This document shows, one piece after another, positions 8,694 to 17,710 of a stretch of DNA of 64,000 nucleotides. Each line of letters begins with the position of its first letter. Position 1 is the first letter of the stretch. The DNA is from Aequorivita vladivostokensis (GTDB lineage Bacteria; Bacteroidota; Bacteroidia; Flavobacteriales; Flavobacteriaceae), in assembly GCF_000952855.1 (NCBI RefSeq), contig NZ_JSVU01000003.1, positions 186,001 to 250,000 on the forward strand. Direction: 5' to 3'. The translations under genes were made by a program, and so were the position numbers. The notes beneath the pieces are model-generated. The model was given only the letters and a program-made list of their open reading frames with translations. It made no database searches and was not told where the DNA came from.

Positions 8694-9497
8694 TTAATAC
8701 CGCCATTCCCGCTCCTTGTTGAGTTCCTCCTCGCTCTGGATTTCGGAGGTTGGGATCACCTTTAGGAAAGATGGATGCTGCTCTATGGCGTACTCCAACT
8801 TTTCCACAATCTGTTCCATTGTTTCATTTTCGTAATCAATATCCAAGGGAGGTTTAATTTCCATCGATTGGAGGATGCCGCGTTTTTTTATTCGAATTCC
8901 CTTTTTATCAAAAGACCTTCTGAAACCGTCTATGACGATAGGCACTACCACAGGTTTATTTTTTTTGATAATGTGCGCGGTGCCCCTTCGAATAGGCTTC
9001 CAAGGTTTGGTGGTGCCCTGCGGAAAGGTTATCACCCAGCCATCATTGAGTGCTTTGGTAATGTTACTAACATCGCTCATCTTTACCTGTTTATTGACTT
9101 CCTTTCCTTTTTCACGCCAAGTGCGCTCAATACTTACGGAGCCGGCGTAGGCCAGAATTTTCGGCAACAAACCATCTTTCATGGTTTCCTTTGCCGCAAC
9201 AAAATAAATATTCAGTTTTGGATTCCACAGGTAACCAATGTTTTTGATGCTATCCTCCCGCCCGTGCAGGCTCGCATTAAATACGTGCAGCATCGCCGCA
9301 ACATCGGCAAAATAGGTTTGATGGTTGCTTACAAAGAGTACATTTTTGTCCGGCAGTTCCCTTAGAATTTCACTACCGTCAATTTTCAATTCATTAAAAC
9401 CCTTAAAGCGTCTGTGTGTCAACAGACCCGCTATCCGTATCAGCCAGAGTTTTAAGAAAAGTATGTGTCCAAAAGGATTTTTTTTGAAGAGACTCAT
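8694..9497 (-). CDS. 1-acyl-sn-glycerol-3-phosphate acyltransferase-like (PlsC family)
   Basis: A 267-residue membrane-bound acyltransferase. Motif I is VSNHQTYFAD near residues 56-65, with one residue more between His and Asp (HX5D) than in the classical HX4D; motif III is FPQGTTKPW near 160-168, where FPEGT would be usual; VVPIVIDG near 186 is motif IV. It should transfer an acyl chain to a lysophospholipid or related acceptor at the inner membrane. The altered motifs place it in a PlsC-like subfamily common in Bacteroidota rather than canonical PlsC. Single gene; the upstream gap 9498-9632 holds heptad repeats. Confidence 0.85.
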   Translation of the reverse strand: MSLFKKNPFGHILFLKLWLIRIAGLLTHRRFKGFNELKIDGSEILRELPDKNVLFVSNHQTYFADVAAMLHVFNASLHGREDSIKNIGYLWNPKLNIYFVAAKETMKDGLLPKILAYAGSVSIERTWREKGKEVNKQVKMSDVSNITKALNDGWVITFPQGTTKPWKPIRRGTAHIIKKNKPVVVPIVIDGFRRSFDKKGIRIKKRGILQSMEIKPPLDIDYENETMEQIVEKLEYAIEQHPSFLKVIPTSEIQSEEELNKEREWRY

Positions 9498-9502
9498 TTT
9501 TT

Positions 9503-9547
9503 CAGTAATCAGTATTCAGTAATCAGTGGTCTGTGCTCAGTACGCAG
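9503..9547. repeat. Heptanucleotide tandem repeat, unit cagtaat
   Basis: Six units in strict 7-bp register (cagtaat, cagtatt, cagtaat, cagtggt, ctgtgct, cagtacg), just upstream of the acyltransferase start at 9497, so it lies in or next to its promoter region. Confidence 0.75.
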
Positions 9548-9632
9548 GTATGGTTTTCAAGTTGGGGCTATTAAATTTCGTACTTCCTGTTTTGAATTTC
9601 GTTTAACCCAGCAAATATACTAAAATAAGCTG

Positions 9633-10274
9633 TTACAGTGCCATTTTCAACAATTCCCGCACTTCGTTGAGCATCATAGCGGTAGCGCCCCAAACGATAT
9701 GCCCGTTCAATTGAAAGGCTGGTACTTCAATGCTTTCGGCGTAGGATGTGGACAGGGTTTGGGTGGTTATGTTCAGGTCGTCCATAAAATCGCGCAAGTT
9801 CACTTCTATTAAGGCTTCCACCTCCTTTTCCTCGGGAACAAATTTTGGAGACTGGGAAGTGATTCCCAAAAAGGGTTGTACAAAAAAATTGCTCGGCGGA
9901 ATGTAGATTTCAGTGAGTTGCTTCAAGACCGATATAGCGCTGCGCGGCACGCCCACTTCTTCCTCTGTTTCGCGGAGGGCCGCATCCTGAATGGTTTCGT
10001 CCTCGGGCTCCAATTTGCCACCGGGAAAACCAACTTGCGCGGAATGAACCCCGTGATACGTTTTCCGAAGAATTAAAATCAATCGCGTTTCAAAATCTTC
10101 CGAAGGATAAAAAAGAGACAGTACACCGGCCCTTTTTGCGGAATTTTGATTGCGCGCCACACGTTTTAATTCCTGAAGGCGTTCCATTGGCGCCATTTTA
10201 AATTGGACCGTTTCGCCGGGAAGTTCCATTTTTGTTACTTTTACAATCCGTTTTTCAAAATCGCGAAAATCCAT
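9633..10274 (-). CDS. Nudix hydrolase, CoA pyrophosphatase (NudL) type
   Basis: A 213-residue protein. The Nudix box GGKLEPEDETIQDAALRETEEE is complete near residues 94-115 (Gx5Ex7REUxEE pattern), preceded by VHSAQVGFPGG, the NudL/CoAse signature (LxxHxGQvaFPGG). Such enzymes split CoA or its acyl derivatives to phosphopantetheine and 3',5'-ADP, cleaning damaged CoA. The start codon at 10272-10274 is only 2 bp from the divergent PPIase ATG, so at least one promoter lies inside the other gene, unless a later start such as MELPGETV is used. Confidence 0.88.
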   Translation of the reverse strand: MDFRDFEKRIVKVTKMELPGETVQFKMAPMERLQELKRVARNQNSAKRAGVLSLFYPSEDFETRLILILRKTYHGVHSAQVGFPGGKLEPEDETIQDAALRETEEEVGVPRSAISVLKQLTEIYIPPSNFFVQPFLGITSQSPKFVPEEKEVEALIEVNLRDFMDDLNITTQTLSTSYAESIEVPAFQLNGHIVWGATAMMLNEVRELLKMAL

Positions 10275-10276
10275 TT

Positions 10277-10990
10277 ATGAGAAAGTTGATTATTTATTGC
10301 TTGGGAATTGTGTTGTTCTTCGGAAGCTGTGAAGATAAGAAAAAGGCTTCCCAAACTGAAACTGAAATCGAAAACGAAATCAAAACTGAAGGAGAAAAAA
10401 AAATTGAATCCAAAAAAGAAGAAACTCAAAATTTTCCGGAAATCACGAATGAAAACGCAGTTTCCTTTTTAACTGAATACGGAGAGAAAAATCCCGAAAC
10501 CAAAGTTTTGATTACCACCCGTTTTGGCGATATTGAAATTGAACTTTACAAAGATACCCCACTGCACCGCGCCAATTTTATCTATTTGGTAAAGCAGCAT
10601 TATTTTGATGAAACATTCTTTCACCGCGTTGTTCCAAATTTTATAATCCAGGCGGGGAATAGCGACCTTACCTCAACCCAAAAAAAGCGCGCGGAGCTAG
10701 GAAAGGAATATTTGCTTCCCGCAGAAATAATTCCCGGGCGTGTGCACGAATATGGCACGGTTTCCGGCGCAAAGGAATACCGAGAAAACCCCGATAACAG
10801 AACGGCGCCGTATGAATTTTTTATATTTCTTGGGCCAAAATCTTCAACCACACATTTAAACGGAAAATACACCATCTTCGGAAAGGTGACCAAGGGAATG
10901 GACGTGGTGGAGGAAATCTCAAAAGTGAAAGCGGATGATGGGGATTGGCCGTTGAACAATATTTATATTTCGGCAAAAGTGATAGAGTAG
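10277..10990 (+). CDS. Peptidyl-prolyl cis-trans isomerase, cyclophilin-type lipoprotein
   Basis: About 237 residues. The ATG at 10277 gives a lipoprotein signal (MRKLIIYCLGIVLFFGSC, lipobox FGSC), a long charged linker rich in Glu/Lys (about 20-75) and a cyclophilin domain (about 80-235) with TRFGDIEIELYKDTPLHRANF, FHRVVPNFIIQAG and the FGKVTKGMDVVEEI end. It catalyses proline isomerisation, probably in the periplasm, anchored to the inner or outer membrane. The upstream ATG at 10232 lies inside the Nudix gene and would destroy the signal peptide, so it was rejected. Confidence 0.9.
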   Translation: MRKLIIYCLGIVLFFGSCEDKKKASQTETEIENEIKTEGEKKIESKKEETQNFPEITNENAVSFLTEYGEKNPETKVLITTRFGDIEIELYKDTPLHRANFIYLVKQHYFDETFFHRVVPNFIIQAGNSDLTSTQKKRAELGKEYLLPAEIIPGRVHEYGTVSGAKEYRENPDNRTAPYEFFIFLGPKSSTTHLNGKYTIFGKVTKGMDVVEEISKVKADDGDWPLNNIYISAKVIE

Positions 10991-10991
10991 A

Positions 10992-11061
10992 AAATTCCAA
11001 ATTACAAATTCCAAATCACAAATTCCAAATCACAAATTCCAAATCACAAATTCCAAATTTC
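10992..11061. repeat. Heptanucleotide tandem repeat (aaattcc/aaatcac, 14-bp double unit)
   Basis: Ten heptads in five 14-bp double units (aaattccaaatcac and variants), starting right at the stop codon of the PPIase gene. AT-rich. Confidence 0.85.
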
Positions 11062-11115
11062 AAGCAAAAGATCAGAGGGTTTTATCTTTTAAAAAATTTA
11101 TTCGATTATTCTTCG

Positions 11116-11171
11116 AAACTTTTAAACTCATAAACTTTTAAACCCGTAAACTTCTCAACCCATCAACTTCC
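11116..11171. repeat. Octanucleotide tandem repeat, unit aaactttt
   Basis: Seven 8-bp units (aaactttt, aaactcat, aaactttt, aaacccgt, aaacttct, caacccat, caacttcc). The last two units overlap the stop codon and final codons of the TRIC-like gene (minus strand, end at 11163), so the repeat partly enters coding sequence. Confidence 0.65.
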
Positions 11172-11786
11172 TTCCAATTCATCCTTCCTGTAGATACTCG
11201 GCAACGAAAGATTGAAATAAACCGCCAATAATCTAACTATCATTACGATGGAGCCTGAAATAATGACGATAAAATCTTCGGGTATGGGGGAATACTGCAA
11301 CAGAAAGTACGCAGACGCGCCCAGGATACAGGCCGTGGCATAAATTTCTTTTCTGAAGATAATCGGGATCTCATTACAGAGAATATCCCTCAAAACACCG
11401 CCAAAACAGGCTGTCATGGTTCCCAACGCGATGCAAATTATAGGGTGAAAACCAGCGGCAATCCCCTTTTCCACACCTACAATAGTGTATAGCGCGATCC
11501 CGATAGTGTCAAACAAAAACAATGATCTGCGTATGTAACCCAGTCTTTTTCTGAAAATAACTGCAAAAATTGTGGAGCCAAAAATTACATAAACATAGGT
11601 AAGGTTGCGCATCCATGCCACGTTGGCATCAATAAGAATATCGCGCAATGTTCCACCGCCAACAGCCGTTACAAAGGCAATTATCAAAATCCCGAATGGA
11701 TCCAACCGTTTATTGAGGGCCGTAAGCACCCCTGAAATAGCGAACGCGATGGTCCCTAAAATGTCTATGAGTAATATCAGCTTCAC
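11163..11786 (-). CDS. TRIC-like cation channel family protein (UPF0126/YicG)
   Basis: A 207-residue membrane protein with seven hydrophobic helices arranged as two homologous halves. Each half holds a conserved glycine/aspartate motif: VGGGTLRDILI near residues 42-52 and CFGGVLRDILC near 127-137. Bacterial members form homotrimeric monovalent-cation channels; the physiological role is unclear. The start overlaps the RDD gene's stop by 4 bp, indicating translational coupling. Confidence 0.9.
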   Translation of the reverse strand: MKLILLIDILGTIAFAISGVLTALNKRLDPFGILIIAFVTAVGGGTLRDILIDANVAWMRNLTYVYVIFGSTIFAVIFRKRLGYIRRSLFLFDTIGIALYTIVGVEKGIAAGFHPIICIALGTMTACFGGVLRDILCNEIPIIFRKEIYATACILGASAYFLLQYSPIPEDFIVIISGSIVMIVRLLAVYFNLSLPSIYRKDELEGS

Positions 11787-12508
11787 ATGTTCTGTGTAAA
11801 ATGGTTATAATCGCGCAGTACGGTATCTATGTATTGTTTATCGTATAAATCTGAAGACGTTTCCAAAACGCTTTCCACTTTTTTCCGAAGCGCGTTCAAG
11901 GTTTTGAAATCGTTGGATTTCATTGCAATAAAATAGGTTTCCTTTATAAGTCTGGCGTCTTTGTCGCTCAGTTTGGTTACGTTTAAAAACTTGGGTTGAT
12001 AGTCTTCAGCTATTTCTTCCAAAATAGTGTGGCTTATTTTTACCTTGCTTTTTGTACTTATCACAACAGTTCCCGCAGCATGGTCACCCACCCTTTGTCT
12101 TTTATCGGAAAAAATAATCGACAGCAAGCCAATGGAACCCAAAAAAATCCAAATATCTACCAACCGGAGCATCCACAAAACCATATAATCGCTCCAGCGC
12201 GCGGGACTTCCGTCCACTTTTACCACGCGGGTTTTCATCGCCATCTTTCCTACGGTCCTTCCGTTGAAAAGGATGTGCATATAAAGCGAATAGAACATTA
12301 CCGGCAAAAGCAACAATTGCTGAAGCCCAAAAACAGTCCAATTATCACTAAATGCCATATTCATTGCCTCGGTGGCCAATTCTACGATATAGAAATACAC
12401 AAAAAACAGGAAAAGGTCTATAAGAAAAGCCAAAATACGCTCGCCCACACTTACTATCTTATAATCCAGATTTACGTTTTGGGTAGTATTGATTTCTAAG
12501 TTTGCCAT
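11783..12508 (-). CDS. RDD family membrane protein
   Basis: About 241 residues from ATG 12508 (MANLEINTTQNVNL); the longer frame reaching 12574 overlaps the divergent gene and is not supported. The RDD domain covers about residues 15-150 with membrane helices near 25-45, 68-88 and 120-140 and the typical GERILAFLIDLFLFF and NGRTVGKMAMKTRVV stretches. The C-terminal 80 residues are cytoplasmic and helical. RDD proteins are often encoded beside SpoIIM/DUF4129/MoxR/DUF58 clusters, as here, where that cluster starts divergently 39 bp away. Coupled to the TRIC-like gene downstream. Confidence 0.88.
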   Translation of the reverse strand: MANLEINTTQNVNLDYKIVSVGERILAFLIDLFLFFVYFYIVELATEAMNMAFSDNWTVFGLQQLLLLPVMFYSLYMHILFNGRTVGKMAMKTRVVKVDGSPARWSDYMVLWMLRLVDIWIFLGSIGLLSIIFSDKRQRVGDHAAGTVVISTKSKVKISHTILEEIAEDYQPKFLNVTKLSDKDARLIKETYFIAMKSNDFKTLNALRKKVESVLETSSDLYDKQYIDTVLRDYNHFTQNM

Positions 12509-12547
12509 GTAAAAGCAAGTGGTTATATTTATCGAAAATTTAAGAAG

Positions 12548-13522
12548 ATGCGCGAAGCGGCATTCGTCAAGCAAAATAAGGAAAAATGGATTGCATTTGA
12601 AAAAGCAATCACACTTAATTCAAAAATAAGTCCAGACCAGCTTGCGGACCATTACATTCAGCTCACTAACGACCTTGCCTATGCGCAAACTTATTACCCT
12701 GACAGCAAGGCACTTCAGTATTTAAATTCGTTGGCTTCGCAAGCGCACCAAAAGATTTACAAGAATAAAAAAGAAACCAAAAACCGCATTGTGAGTTTTT
12801 GGAAATACGAATTTCCGCTGTTTTTCCGGCAGCATCAGCGTATGTTGCTCTTTTCGTTTTTGCTGTTCGCTACCGCCACGGCAATTGGCGCTATTTCCGC
12901 AGTAAACGATGATTCATTCGTTCGGTTGATTCTGGGCGATAGTTATGTAAACGAAACCTTGAACAATATCGACAAAGGCGACCCGACCGCCATTTACAAA
13001 AGCGGAAGTGAAATAGGTACCTTTTTGGGAATTACCATCAACAACATCCGCGTGGCGTTTTTGGCGTATGCCTTTGGCGTGATTACCTCTTTGGGAACGG
13101 CCTACATATTATTCAGCAATGGCGTTATGCTCGGGGCCTTTTTCACCTTTTTCTACAACCGCGACCTTCTTTTTGAAGCCTCTAAAAGCGTTTGGTTGCA
13201 CGGTACCATTGAGATTTCGGTTATCGTTATTGCAGGCTGTGCGGGAATGGTAATGGGCAACAGCATTCTTTTCCCCAAAACATATTCACGGAAAGTTTCA
13301 TTTTTGAAAGGCGCAAAGGACGGTCTTAAAATTGTGGTCAGCACCATTCCCTTTTTCATCATTGCCGGTTTTATTGAAGGGTTCATAACCCGCTATAGCA
13401 ATATGCCCGTTTGGTTGGCAATGACCATTATTTTTAGTTCCTTGGCGCTTATTATTTATTATTACGTTATTTATCCCATTATCCTCAACAAAAAGCATGC
13501 AGCACAAACATATACCGCTTAA
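12548..13522 (+). CDS. Stage II sporulation protein M-like membrane protein
   Basis: A 324-residue protein with a cytoplasmic N-terminus (about 1-95) and about six membrane helices; the SpoIIM signature is seen as NNIRVAFLAYAFGVITSLGTAY and LHGTIEISVIVIAG. The organism is not a spore former; in Bacteroidota and Actinobacteria these proteins are part of a conserved cluster with MoxR and DUF58. First gene of a six-gene operon; its 3' end overlaps the next gene by 26 bp. Function unproven; envelope remodelling or transport is suspected from the cluster. Confidence 0.88.
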   Translation: MREAAFVKQNKEKWIAFEKAITLNSKISPDQLADHYIQLTNDLAYAQTYYPDSKALQYLNSLASQAHQKIYKNKKETKNRIVSFWKYEFPLFFRQHQRMLLFSFLLFATATAIGAISAVNDDSFVRLILGDSYVNETLNNIDKGDPTAIYKSGSEIGTFLGITINNIRVAFLAYAFGVITSLGTAYILFSNGVMLGAFFTFFYNRDLLFEASKSVWLHGTIEISVIVIAGCAGMVMGNSILFPKTYSRKVSFLKGAKDGLKIVVSTIPFFIIAGFIEGFITRYSNMPVWLAMTIIFSSLALIIYYYVIYPIILNKKHAAQTYTA

Positions 13523-14423
13523 ACGGCAGCGCGACGTAGGCGAAATAATTACCGTCTATTTCGAGTTTTTTAAACAGAATTTCAAGCCTTTTTTAAACAT
13601 TTTCATCAGCTACAATGGGCTCTTTATTCTCGGATTTTTGGGAGTAAGCTACCTTTTGGTTACAGGGTTTGTCGGCACTTTTGTCAATACGCCCGTTTAT
13701 GGAATTGATACTGATACTTCAAACTATCAGGCCTATTTTATCGGCGGTATCATTGGGTTTATAATTCTTTTCGTAGTCACCGCAATTCTCAATTACAGTC
13801 TGGCCGCGGCTTATATGATTCAATATGAAAAAAATAAAGGTGAAACCGTAGAAAAAAGCCAAGTGTGGGAAACCGTAAAACAAAACCTCGGCAAAATAAT
13901 TCTCTTTATCGTTTTGATGATTTTGATGTATTTCTTGGTTATGGTGGTCGGGATGGTTATTTCTTTCATTCCACTTTTGGGCACCATTGCATACTACATC
14001 TTGGTTTTGGCATACAACGGCTGGATGGGCCTTTCATTTATGGCCATGATAAACGACAATAAAGAAGTAACCGACGCTTTCGGGGAAGGCTGGAAACTTT
14101 TGAAAAGTTTCTTTTGGAAAAGCGTGCTCTCAAATCTGGTAATCGGAATGCTGCTCGGCATTTTAATGATGGTCGTTTTGATGGTTCCGGGCATTTTGAT
14201 TGGTGTCTATGCCTTTCACTCTTTGGATACAGGGGTGGACCTTGCCAATTCCGCCGTGGCAAACGTAATATGGACACTGGCTCTCGCACTGCTCCTAATA
14301 CTTTACACACTCAACCAGTCCATGATACAATTTGTGAATGGGTTGCTATATTATTCCCTGCACGAAGAAACCTATAACGAAGCCACGCGCGAGCGTATCG
14401 AAAATATTGGCGCCGGTGAATAG
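13497..14423 (+). CDS. Polytopic membrane protein of the MoxR-DUF58 cluster
   Basis: A 308-residue inner-membrane protein with about six long helices, glycine- and beta-branched-rich, and a soluble segment near residues 100-125. It resembles the membrane domain found with glycerophosphodiester phosphodiesterases (DUF4013-like); no catalytic residues are seen. It begins inside the SpoIIM-like gene (26 bp overlap) and overlaps the DUF4129 gene by 8 bp, so it is translationally tied to both. It has no assigned activity; presence in the same slot of this cluster across Flavobacteriaceae suggests a subunit role. Confidence 0.8.
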   Translation: MQHKHIPLKRQRDVGEIITVYFEFFKQNFKPFLNIFISYNGLFILGFLGVSYLLVTGFVGTFVNTPVYGIDTDTSNYQAYFIGGIIGFIILFVVTAILNYSLAAAYMIQYEKNKGETVEKSQVWETVKQNLGKIILFIVLMILMYFLVMVVGMVISFIPLLGTIAYYILVLAYNGWMGLSFMAMINDNKEVTDAFGEGWKLLKSFFWKSVLSNLVIGMLLGILMMVVLMVPGILIGVYAFHSLDTGVDLANSAVANVIWTLALALLLILYTLNQSMIQFVNGLLYYSLHEETYNEATRERIENIGAGE

Positions 14424-15141
14424 ATACCTCCTCATATTATTCATTCTTTTGAATTCCCTCGCTGCAACCGCATTTGGAGCGGATAGTTTGACCGTTGCGG
14501 TGGACAGCACTAAGGTTGCTCCAAAACATTTTTCTGAAAATTTAAGTGAAAAATATTCCGAAAGTGATTTTGAATACGATTCCATGGAAGGCGAGGCCGA
14601 AAACTTCTTGGGCCGCGCAATCCAATGGTTTTTCAAAAAAATTGGGGAAATTTTCGGCATCCATCTTTCACCGGAAATGTACCAAGTCGTTAAATTCATT
14701 ATTTATGGCCTGCTCATCGTTTTCGCAATTTATATTTTGGTGAAATTGCTCGTGGGCGATAATGCTTCGTCCTTTTTCAGCAGAAAAAGTAAAATGGTGG
14801 CACCGCTCAATATTCAAGAAGAACACATTGAAAATATTGATTTGGACAGCTATATAAAAAATGCCCTAAAGGAAGAAAATTACCGCTTGGCAATTCGCTA
14901 TATGTATCTTAAATCGTTGAAATTACTGTCGCTGAACAACATCATCGATTGGCATTTTGAAAAAACCAATAGCGACTATTACCGCGAAATTGAGAATATT
15001 ACCTTAAAGGAAAACTTCAAAAAAACCTCCTATCTCTACGACAACATTTGGTATGGCGAATACGCACTGGATAAGGCCGGTTTTGAAAACGCCGAAAAAG
15101 ATTTTGAACGACTCAACCAAAACCTGAAAAATGCTGGATAA
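14416..15141 (+). CDS. DUF4129 domain protein
   Basis: About 241 residues from a GTG at 14416, which gives a clean signal peptide (VNRYLLILFILLNSLAATAFG); the track-length frame from 14338 would lie inside the previous gene. A membrane helix lies near residues 97-118 (VKFIIYGLLIVFAIYILVKLL), followed by the DUF4129 domain at the C-terminus (about 150-235; LKEENYRLAIRYMYLKSLKLLS, WHFEKTNSDYYREI). DUF4129 often sits in transglutaminase-like or MoxR/DUF58 systems. The gene overlaps its neighbours on both sides (8 and 11 bp). Confidence 0.88.
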   Translation: MNRYLLILFILLNSLAATAFGADSLTVAVDSTKVAPKHFSENLSEKYSESDFEYDSMEGEAENFLGRAIQWFFKKIGEIFGIHLSPEMYQVVKFIIYGLLIVFAIYILVKLLVGDNASSFFSRKSKMVAPLNIQEEHIENIDLDSYIKNALKEENYRLAIRYMYLKSLKLLSLNNIIDWHFEKTNSDYYREIENITLKENFKKTSYLYDNIWYGEYALDKAGFENAEKDFERLNQNLKNAG

Positions 15142-16318
15142 ACGTTCAAAAAGGGTACTGTGGATTTTCGGAATCACGTTGCTGGTCATCGTGATTACGG
15201 AGCTCGTGCGCCCAAAACCTATCGATTGGCGCGCCAGTTACACTTCGGCAGATAAAATTCCGTTCGGCGGGTTTGTGCTTTTTGAGGAAGCTCCTTCCCT
15301 ATTCAAAAATGCCGAAATAGAAAAGATTGCCAAAGACCCCTATGAGTTTTTGACGGACAGCACCTATGCGCAAAATTCGGCCTATATATTTATCAACGAC
15401 GAAATATTCTTTGATGAAAGACAGACCGATGAAATTTTAAAATATGTGGAAAACGGAAACACAGTATTTATCGCTTCCCGTAGCATTGGTTACATTCTGC
15501 GGGATTCCCTGGGCATCGAATCCACGGCCAATTACAATATTTTGGAAGAAGAAATTCGCCCTCAATTTTTCTCGCCTTCTCTAAAGCAGGATTCGCTTCC
15601 CGCTTTCAAAAAAGGCGTTTTTAAAGCTTCATTTAACGAAATTGACACCTTAAAAACCACGGCCCTGGGATATTTTGAAAATGCCGAAAGTGTATTGGGA
15701 GATTTGAATTATGTGAAAGTAAACTTCGGAAAAGGACAGTTTTTATTGCACAACCTACCCGAAGCTTTTTCGAATTATTACCTGCTAAAAGGCAACGAGC
15801 AATACGCCGCCAACGTACTTTCATACATTGATGCGGACAAAATTTATTGGGACGAATATTTAAAATCAGGCCGAAAAGTAGTAACCTCGCCCATGCGGTT
15901 CGTTTTGGACCAAGCACCGCTTACTTGGGCATATTATGTTTTGATTGGCGGATTGTTGATTTTTGTACTTTTCAAGGGAAAAAGGGAACAGCGGATTGTG
16001 GAAGTGATTGAGCCGTTGGAAAATACTTCGGTTGAATTCACCAAAACCATCGGCGACCTATATTTTCAGCATAAGGATTACAGCAATATTATAGCGAAGA
16101 AGATTACTTATTTTTTGGAAACCCTTCGCTCAAAATACTATGTGAACACAAATGAAATTACGGAAGATTTCATCAAAAAACTGGCATTAAAAAGTGGAAA
16201 TACGTTGGAAAAAACCCAGAAATTGATGCACTTAATAAAACATTTAAAAGAAAAATCAGTCCACAGTGAAGCCGATTTACTGGAACTGAACAAGCGAATA
16301 GAAGCATTTAGACTATAA
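15131..16318 (+). CDS. DUF4350 domain protein
   Basis: A 395-residue protein anchored by an N-terminal helix (about 8-25, VLWIFGITLLVIVITELV) and a second one near 263-282 (WAYYVLIGGLLIFVLF). The stretch from 40 to 235 is the DUF4350 extracytoplasmic domain (FGGFVLFEEAP, VENGNTVFIASRSI), related to the GATase-like fold of GldG/ABC-associated proteins. The C-terminal 100 residues are cytoplasmic and helical. It overlaps DUF4129 by 11 bp and precedes MoxR by 4 bp. Function unknown; a substrate-binding or scaffold role is inferred. Confidence 0.87.
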   Translation: MLDKRSKRVLWIFGITLLVIVITELVRPKPIDWRASYTSADKIPFGGFVLFEEAPSLFKNAEIEKIAKDPYEFLTDSTYAQNSAYIFINDEIFFDERQTDEILKYVENGNTVFIASRSIGYILRDSLGIESTANYNILEEEIRPQFFSPSLKQDSLPAFKKGVFKASFNEIDTLKTTALGYFENAESVLGDLNYVKVNFGKGQFLLHNLPEAFSNYYLLKGNEQYAANVLSYIDADKIYWDEYLKSGRKVVTSPMRFVLDQAPLTWAYYVLIGGLLIFVLFKGKREQRIVEVIEPLENTSVEFTKTIGDLYFQHKDYSNIIAKKITYFLETLRSKYYVNTNEITEDFIKKLALKSGNTLEKTQKLMHLIKHLKEKSVHSEADLLELNKRIEAFRL

Positions 16319-16322
16319 AATT

Positions 16323-17315
16323 ATGGAAGAAACACAGGAAAATCCGTTGGAATTCAACACGCGAATCGATTTAAAAAATCTGCAGGAAGCTGTTGAAAAA
16401 ATAAAAGCCGAACTCGGAAAGGTAATCGTTGGACAGCACGATATGCTGGAAATGCTCATCATTTCAATACTTACCGATGGCCATTCGTTGATTGAAGGCG
16501 TACCCGGCGTTGCGAAAACATTGACCGCAAAGTTGTTGGCTAAAACGTTGGCGGTAGATTTCAGCAGAATCCAATTCACGCCAGATTTGATGCCGAGCGA
16601 TATTTTGGGAACTTCAATCTTCAACGTAAAAACGAGCGAGTTTGAATTCAAGCAAGGTCCCGTTTTCTCAAATATTGTTTTGATTGACGAAATAAACCGC
16701 GCCCCCGCAAAAACACAGGCCGCGCTTTTCGAAATTATGGAAGAGCGCCAAGTAACGATGGATGGTACCGAATATAAAATGGAACCGCCATTTTTGGTCT
16801 TCGCAACCCAAAACCCTGTGGAACAGGAAGGCACTTACGCCCTGCCGGAAGCGCAATTGGACCGTTTTCTTTTTAAAATAAATGTGCCCTATCCCACTTT
16901 GGAAGAGGAAATCCACATTCTTGAAAACGAACACCACAGGAAAGATGCTTTCGTCTTGGATAGCGTGACACAAGTGCTGAACGCAAAACAGATTGCGGAA
17001 TATCAACACACCATTAAACAAATAATCATTGAAAGCAATTTGCTAAAATACATCGCCGCAATTGTGGACAATACGCGAACCAACGCAAATCTATTTTTGG
17101 GTGCCTCGCCACGTGCATCGTTGGCAATTATGAATGCTTCCAAAGCATTGGCTGCAATGAACGGCCGCGATTTTGTAACGCCGGACGATATTAAAAAAAT
17201 AGCGCCTTCGGTTTTAAGGCATAGAATAATGCTAACCCCAGAGCGTGAAATGGAAGGAATAACGGCAGATAAAGTTGTGCAACAGATCATTGAAACTATT
17301 GAAATTCCGCGATAG
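16323..17315 (+). CDS. MoxR family AAA+ ATPase
   Basis: A 330-residue ATPase. Walker A is EGVPGVAKTLTAKLLAK near residues 59-75 (GVPGVAKT), Walker B is NIVLIDEINRAP near 117-128, sensor 1 ATQNP near 160 and the MoxR lid DDIKKIAPSVLRHRI near 284-298. MoxR proteins act as chaperones for cofactor insertion or complex assembly, normally with the VWA/DUF58 protein encoded next door. Here DUF58 follows after 411 bp that hold a repeat-rich ORF and heptads, an unusually wide gap for this pair. Confidence 0.94.
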   Translation: MEETQENPLEFNTRIDLKNLQEAVEKIKAELGKVIVGQHDMLEMLIISILTDGHSLIEGVPGVAKTLTAKLLAKTLAVDFSRIQFTPDLMPSDILGTSIFNVKTSEFEFKQGPVFSNIVLIDEINRAPAKTQAALFEIMEERQVTMDGTEYKMEPPFLVFATQNPVEQEGTYALPEAQLDRFLFKINVPYPTLEEEIHILENEHHRKDAFVLDSVTQVLNAKQIAEYQHTIKQIIIESNLLKYIAAIVDNTRTNANLFLGASPRASLAIMNASKALAAMNGRDFVTPDDIKKIAPSVLRHRIMLTPEREMEGITADKVVQQIIETIEIPR

Positions 17316-17369
17316 ATAGTGTAAATATATGAGTTTGCAAACTGCATTTAAAAAACATAAGATCTGAAT

Positions 17370-17648
17370 ATGGCGGGAAAAAATGCAATTCTTGAAGTAA
17401 AAGGTGAAGTTTTTAAAGTAAAAGATACAATTCTTGAGGTGAAAGATGAAGATCTTCAAATGAAAGATGCAATTCTTGAAGTGAAAGATGCAATTCTTGA
17501 ACTTTCAGATATAATTAATGAAAAGAAAGGTGTCATTATGACACTACAAGATGAAATTCTGGCAGTAAAAGATGAAATTCTGGCAGACAAACACCCAATT
17601 CCGAAGATAAAAGACCCAATTCATTTAAACCTGAAACCAGAAACCTGA
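17370..17648 (+). CDS. Repeat-derived 92-residue ORF, coiled-coil-like (doubtful gene)
   Basis: The frame encodes 92 residues made of seven-residue units (AILEVKD and variants, at least eight), so its DNA has a 21-bp period. A heptad of this kind would form an amphipathic coiled coil with I/L/V at spaced positions. No family is recognised. The last 7 residues run into a tract of non-coding-looking aaacctg heptads. Since 21 is three times 7, the ORF may simply be the heptad repeat type of this genome read in frame. It lies between MoxR and DUF58 on their strand; whether it is translated is open. Confidence 0.35.
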   Translation: MAGKNAILEVKGEVFKVKDTILEVKDEDLQMKDAILEVKDAILELSDIINEKKGVIMTLQDEILAVKDEILADKHPIPKIKDPIHLNLKPET

Positions 17649-17710
17649 AACCTGAAACTTGGAACCTGAAACCTGAAACCTGAATCCAGAAACCAGAAAC
17701 CAGAAACCAG
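17627..17710. repeat. Heptanucleotide tandem repeat, units aaacctg / aaaccag
   Basis: Twelve uninterrupted 7-bp units (aaacctg, aaaccag and single-base variants), ending 17 bp before the GTG start of the DUF58 gene. The whole 17316-17726 gap also contains the 12-bp palindrome AGTTTGCAAACT at 17332-17343. Confidence 0.9.
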
